Source: Roseburia sp. (GTDB taxonomy: Bacteria; Bacillota; Clostridia; Lachnospirales; Lachnospiraceae). Taken from it: a stretch of 6,365 bases of DNA. Under the pieces are notes generated by a model. It was not told where the DNA came from, did no database searches, and worked only from the letters and a program-made list of their open reading frames with translations. Below, piece by piece: positions 3,800 to 6,365 of this stretch (its first letter is position 1; the number at the start of each line of letters is the position of its first letter). Made by a program: the position numbers and the translations under genes. The stretch spans positions 1-6,365 of the forward strand of contig JAUUNJ010000151.1 in NCBI GenBank assembly GCA_030844625.1, written 5' to 3'.

Positions 3800-6365
3800 T
3801 TATTGTAATCCTGCAAATGTATTGATTAAAGACTTATCCCCTTCCAGAATACCGACATATCCATTAGCTATTACCTGCTCTGCCACATATTTCACGGTTC
3901 TGGATGTGATTCCGTCAGAATAAATGTTCTCTGTGCTTCCATCTGCATACGTTACAGTAACATATGCTCTTGCAATAAACGTTCTCTCGTAATTTGATTC
4001 ATAGATGTTTACCACAGAACCGCAATATGTTCCTATCTCTGATTCCTCTGTCTCTTTGAACCAGCCGCTATTTGATATTATGAGTTTTGTATAATCACTT
4101 TCAAGTTTTAACATCTGTCCGTTTTGATCATAGATGTCTTCCGTAGTAAGCAATATGCCTTCTGTGACTGCATCCTGGGCTGCTACCGCATCCATGTTAT
4201 CCGATTGAACGGTTGCTTTAAATCTTAATCCCGTCGGTGCCGAAGTTTTAATTGCCGCAGCATTTTTTATCGATACAGACAATTCATTTACAGATGTAAA
4301 TGACAAATCTTTATATACTGTGTATTCATATCCTGAAGGGTACATTTTTCCTTCAGAATAATATCCATACTTGGCATTTCCTAATATGTAGGTACTGCCG
4401 GGCTTTACATATTCATCTTCCCCATCTACAGATACCTTGCACGATTCCCACACACCCATTTCATAAAATGAATATCCGTATTGTGAGCCTCGTCTTGTTC
4501 CATACATTCTGACATATCGTCCTGAAACACCACTTTCAAGTTCAATCTGTACATTTTTGTTGGATGCAGCGGTAACCATCGCTACTGTTTTCCAATCATT
4601 GGCATCGTCAGATACCTGTACGTAATATTTGGAAGCATATGCCCCTTCCCACATAAATCCAACTTTATCTATATTCTTTACAGCACCTAAATCTACATAT
4701 AACCATTGTGGGTCTTCATAATCTGTTTCCCATCGGGTTCCCGTATTTCCATCTGTAGCATAAGAAGCCTTTTGTCTTTCATTGGATGCGTAAGCACTAC
4801 AGCCTACCGCTATATTTCCGTTTTCTTTTGTAAATACACTTTTATCAACTTCTGTTCCCGTAACCTCTGTAAGTCCTGTTTTGTCCACTTCATCATCAGC
4901 GTCCGTATAAGTACCTGCAACAGAAGTATACTTTGTTTTTCCTGTAGTATCTTCCACAGATGCTGTTACTGCATGTGCATAATTATATGCATAATAGGAA
5001 ATGTCATCCAGCAATGATGACTCATACTGTGTTACTGCATCCCCTGAATAAGCGATATTATCGTTAATAATCTTGTTCATTTTTTCCTGATTTGTATTAT
5101 CAATTGTAACCTTTTCTGCCTCTGGAAATAATGCATAATATACGGAACATGCTGAAACAAATGTTCCTATTGCATGAGGATGTTTTTCGTCATTGCAATA
5201 CCATGCAACATCTGTATATTTATTGTACAATTCATACCAGGCTTCTCCTGCCGGTGCCAGCGATGCCCCTAAAGTTCTTGCTGTTTTTATGTAGTTATAT
5301 GTAAAATATGGCAACAGACTTGTCTCTCCTGTAAGATTACCTTTTACCGGCCAAGGCATATATAATAAAACATTCGCATCAGGATTATACTCTTTTACCA
5401 TATTGGTAAGAGTTGTTGCTCCTTTCATAAGTTTATCTCCATCAAAGGAGCCAACAATATCCTGTAACACAACAACATCATATTCACCTGACTGAATGGC
5501 TGACACCGTTCCGGAATATGTTGTGTGATAGATTAGGTTCTGTCCGCCCTGAGTAGAGGCTGTACACTGTATCTGTCTGCCCTGGATCTTGGCAATTCCT
5601 TCTACTACCTTACACAAAGTATTGTAGTATGTCATACTGTTTCCTACAAATAACACATTCATTATATCGTCTTCTTTTATTTCCGCAGTAGTTTCTTCTA
5701 CTTTACCTGAAGTTGTTTCAATTTCCCCTGCTTCATCGGTTGTAGTTTCTGCCTGAATCTCTGTTCCATAAATTCTCACAGAAAGAAGACTTAGTGTGCC
5801 TGTTGTTCCTGTATTGTTTCCATTTGTACCCGTACCCATGCACGAATTTTTATCAAATACAATCTTTACACTTCTTGCTGTATAAGTACTTTCAAATATA
5901 ATTTCATCACCGCTGTCACTGACATATTCCGCATTTTTTATTTTTGCCCCACTATAGATTGTACCTTCCGTACATGTACCTGCCAGACTCCATGTGATGT
6001 TACCTGCGTTTGCAGCACTAACCTGTTCCGTGGAATAATAGATAGTATAATTTCTGCAATAGGAATCATAAAAGTTGACATTGGTAGAGCCTTGATAAAT
6101 CAAAGCACTGCTAATATCATATTTTTTCCCAAAATCCACATAAATTGCCGATTCAGCAGTTGTGGCTGTGGCACCCAAAAGGTTGTTTCCGTTACCCAGA
6201 TTTTCATTACATGTATTGATTGCTGAAAAACCATTTCCCACATACAAAAATCCTTCCACAGGAGTATTGGCATTGGATGTCATAAATGTGTATCCGTTTC
6301 TGCCATTTGCAACATTTGCTAATGTTGCTGCTCCGGTACTTGTCTTTGACATATAGCCATTTGCG
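3800..6365 (-). CDS. Modular SGNH-type esterase with galactose-binding-like domains (5' end outside window)
   Basis: The frame is open through the window edge, so the true start and any signal peptide are missing; the first in-window ATG is at 6350-6352 and residue numbers count from it. Domains in order: about 1-197, galactose-binding-like beta domain (YVDFGKKYDISSALIYQG, then SVKIVFD and RIYG); 200-229, Thr/Glu linker; about 231-415, SGNH hydrolase with FVGNSMTYYN (nucleophile S239), TQGGQNL, VVVLQD (block III with Gln) and DEKHPHAIG (D388, H391); about 513-636, F5/8 type C / CBM32-like domain (ATDGNTGTRWETDY, QWLYVDLG, GRYVRMYG); about 690-850, C-terminal beta-rich domain (TGLRFKATV, TFIARAYVTVTYADGS). 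It is likely a secreted deacetylase or esterase acting on glycans. There is no LPXTG, SLH or dockerin at the C-terminus. The block-III Gln resembles DUF4886-like SGNH proteins. The substrate cannot be read from the sequence. Confidence 0.85.
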   Translation of the reverse strand, partial: ANGYMSKTSTGAATLANVANGRNGYTFMTSNANTPVEGFLYVGNGFSAINTCNENLGNGNNLLGATATTAESAIYVDFGKKYDISSALIYQGSTNVNFYDSYCRNYTIYYSTEQVSAANAGNITWSLAGTCTEGTIYSGAKIKNAEYVSDSGDEIIFESTYTARSVKIVFDKNSCMGTGTNGNNTGTTGTLSLLSVRIYGTEIQAETTTDEAGEIETTSGKVEETTAEIKEDDIMNVLFVGNSMTYYNTLCKVVEGIAKIQGRQIQCTASTQGGQNLIYHTTYSGTVSAIQSGEYDVVVLQDIVGSFDGDKLMKGATTLTNMVKEYNPDANVLLYMPWPVKGNLTGETSLLPYFTYNYIKTARTLGASLAPAGEAWYELYNKYTDVAWYCNDEKHPHAIGTFVSACSVYYALFPEAEKVTIDNTNQEKMNKIINDNIAYSGDAVTQYESSLLDDISYYAYNYAHAVTASVEDTTGKTKYTSVAGTYTDADDEVDKTGLTEVTGTEVDKSVFTKENGNIAVGCSAYASNERQKASYATDGNTGTRWETDYEDPQWLYVDLGAVKNIDKVGFMWEGAYASKYYVQVSDDANDWKTVAMVTAASNKNVQIELESGVSGRYVRMYGTRRGSQYGYSFYEMGVWESCKVSVDGEDEYVKPGSTYILGNAKYGYYSEGKMYPSGYEYTVYKDLSFTSVNELSVSIKNAAAIKTSAPTGLRFKATVQSDNMDAVAAQDAVTEGILLTTEDIYDQNGQMLKLESDYTKLIISNSGWFKETEESEIGTYCGSVVNIYESNYERTFIARAYVTVTYADGSTENIYSDGITSRTVKYVAEQVIANGYVGILEGDKSLINTFAGLQ
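5666..5752 (-). other. Thr/Glu-rich interdomain linker (coding)
   Basis: Residues 201-229 of the large protein are almost wholly Thr, Glu, Ala, Ser, Asp, Ile, Gly and Lys, with short ETT/TTA repeats and no aromatic residue. It separates the N-terminal beta domain from the SGNH domain and is typical of flexible, possibly glycosylated linkers in secreted modular enzymes. Confidence 0.75.

Noticed and set aside
3260..3800. Attachment site or mobile element at the tRNA genes
   Set aside because: No integrase, no repeat of a tRNA 3' end elsewhere in the window and no insertion-sequence inverted repeats were seen.
3800..3860. Sortase (LPXTG), SLH or dockerin anchor at the large protein's C-terminus
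   Set aside because: The last residues (INTFAGLQ) lack LPXTG, a hydrophobic segment and a basic tail; no calcium-binding dockerin repeat is present.
4300..5017. Plus-strand frames of 70 and 103 codons opposite the SGNH protein
   Set aside because: Cys/Ile/Ser-rich translations of antisense DNA to clear F5/8 and linker coding sequence.
6162..6356. Plus-strand 64-codon frame at the right edge
   Set aside because: Antisense to the continuing large minus-strand frame; no supporting start signals.

Overview
The window is AT-rich. Every gene supported here lies on the minus strand, so the layout is described in transcription order, from high to low coordinates. Gene content and style suggest a gut- or rumen-type Clostridia, most likely Lachnospiraceae. 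The signs are strong AGGAGG-type ribosome binding sites, tRNA genes without an encoded CCA, an HIGN-variant cysteinyl-tRNA synthetase, a MEP-pathway ispF, and a large secreted glycan-acting protein with lectin-like modules. The taxonomic call is inference from general family knowledge.

Region 1 (6365 to about 3618) is an accessory surface module. It holds the C-terminal 850+ residues of a large modular protein: a galactose-binding-like domain, a Thr/Glu linker, an SGNH-type esterase domain, an F5/8 type C (CBM32-like) domain, and a C-terminal beta-rich domain. Its N-terminus lies beyond the window. Forty-one bases downstream is a 46-codon gene (3618-3758) behind a near-perfect Shine-Dalgarno. 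Its peptide contains a Gly-Gly preceded by residues that partly match a double-glycine leader, followed by a 20-residue acidic, Asn-rich tail. This is the most intriguing item in the window.

Region 2 (about 3578 to 3260) is a two-gene tRNA unit. A TTGACA-N17-TATATT promoter drives tRNA-Val(UAC) and tRNA-Met(CAU), and an intrinsic terminator follows. A perfect 10-bp inverted repeat brackets the -35 box of this promoter.

Region 3 (about 3200 to 1) is a housekeeping operon, ispF, DUF2156 protein, GNAT protein, cysS. It is preceded by two extended -10 promoter candidates that share an 11-bp repeat. ispF and the DUF2156 gene are one base apart and probably translationally coupled. The DUF2156 and GNAT proteins are two different acyl/aminoacyltransferase-type proteins lying between isoprenoid-precursor synthesis (IspF) and cysteine-tRNA charging (CysS). 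cysS is cut by the window edge after 212 codons.

No CRISPR array, insertion sequence, integrase or rRNA was seen, and no gene-free stretch exceeds 300 bases. The mixed content (surface module, tRNAs, housekeeping operon) fits an ordinary chromosome with one accessory surface locus next to a tRNA unit.
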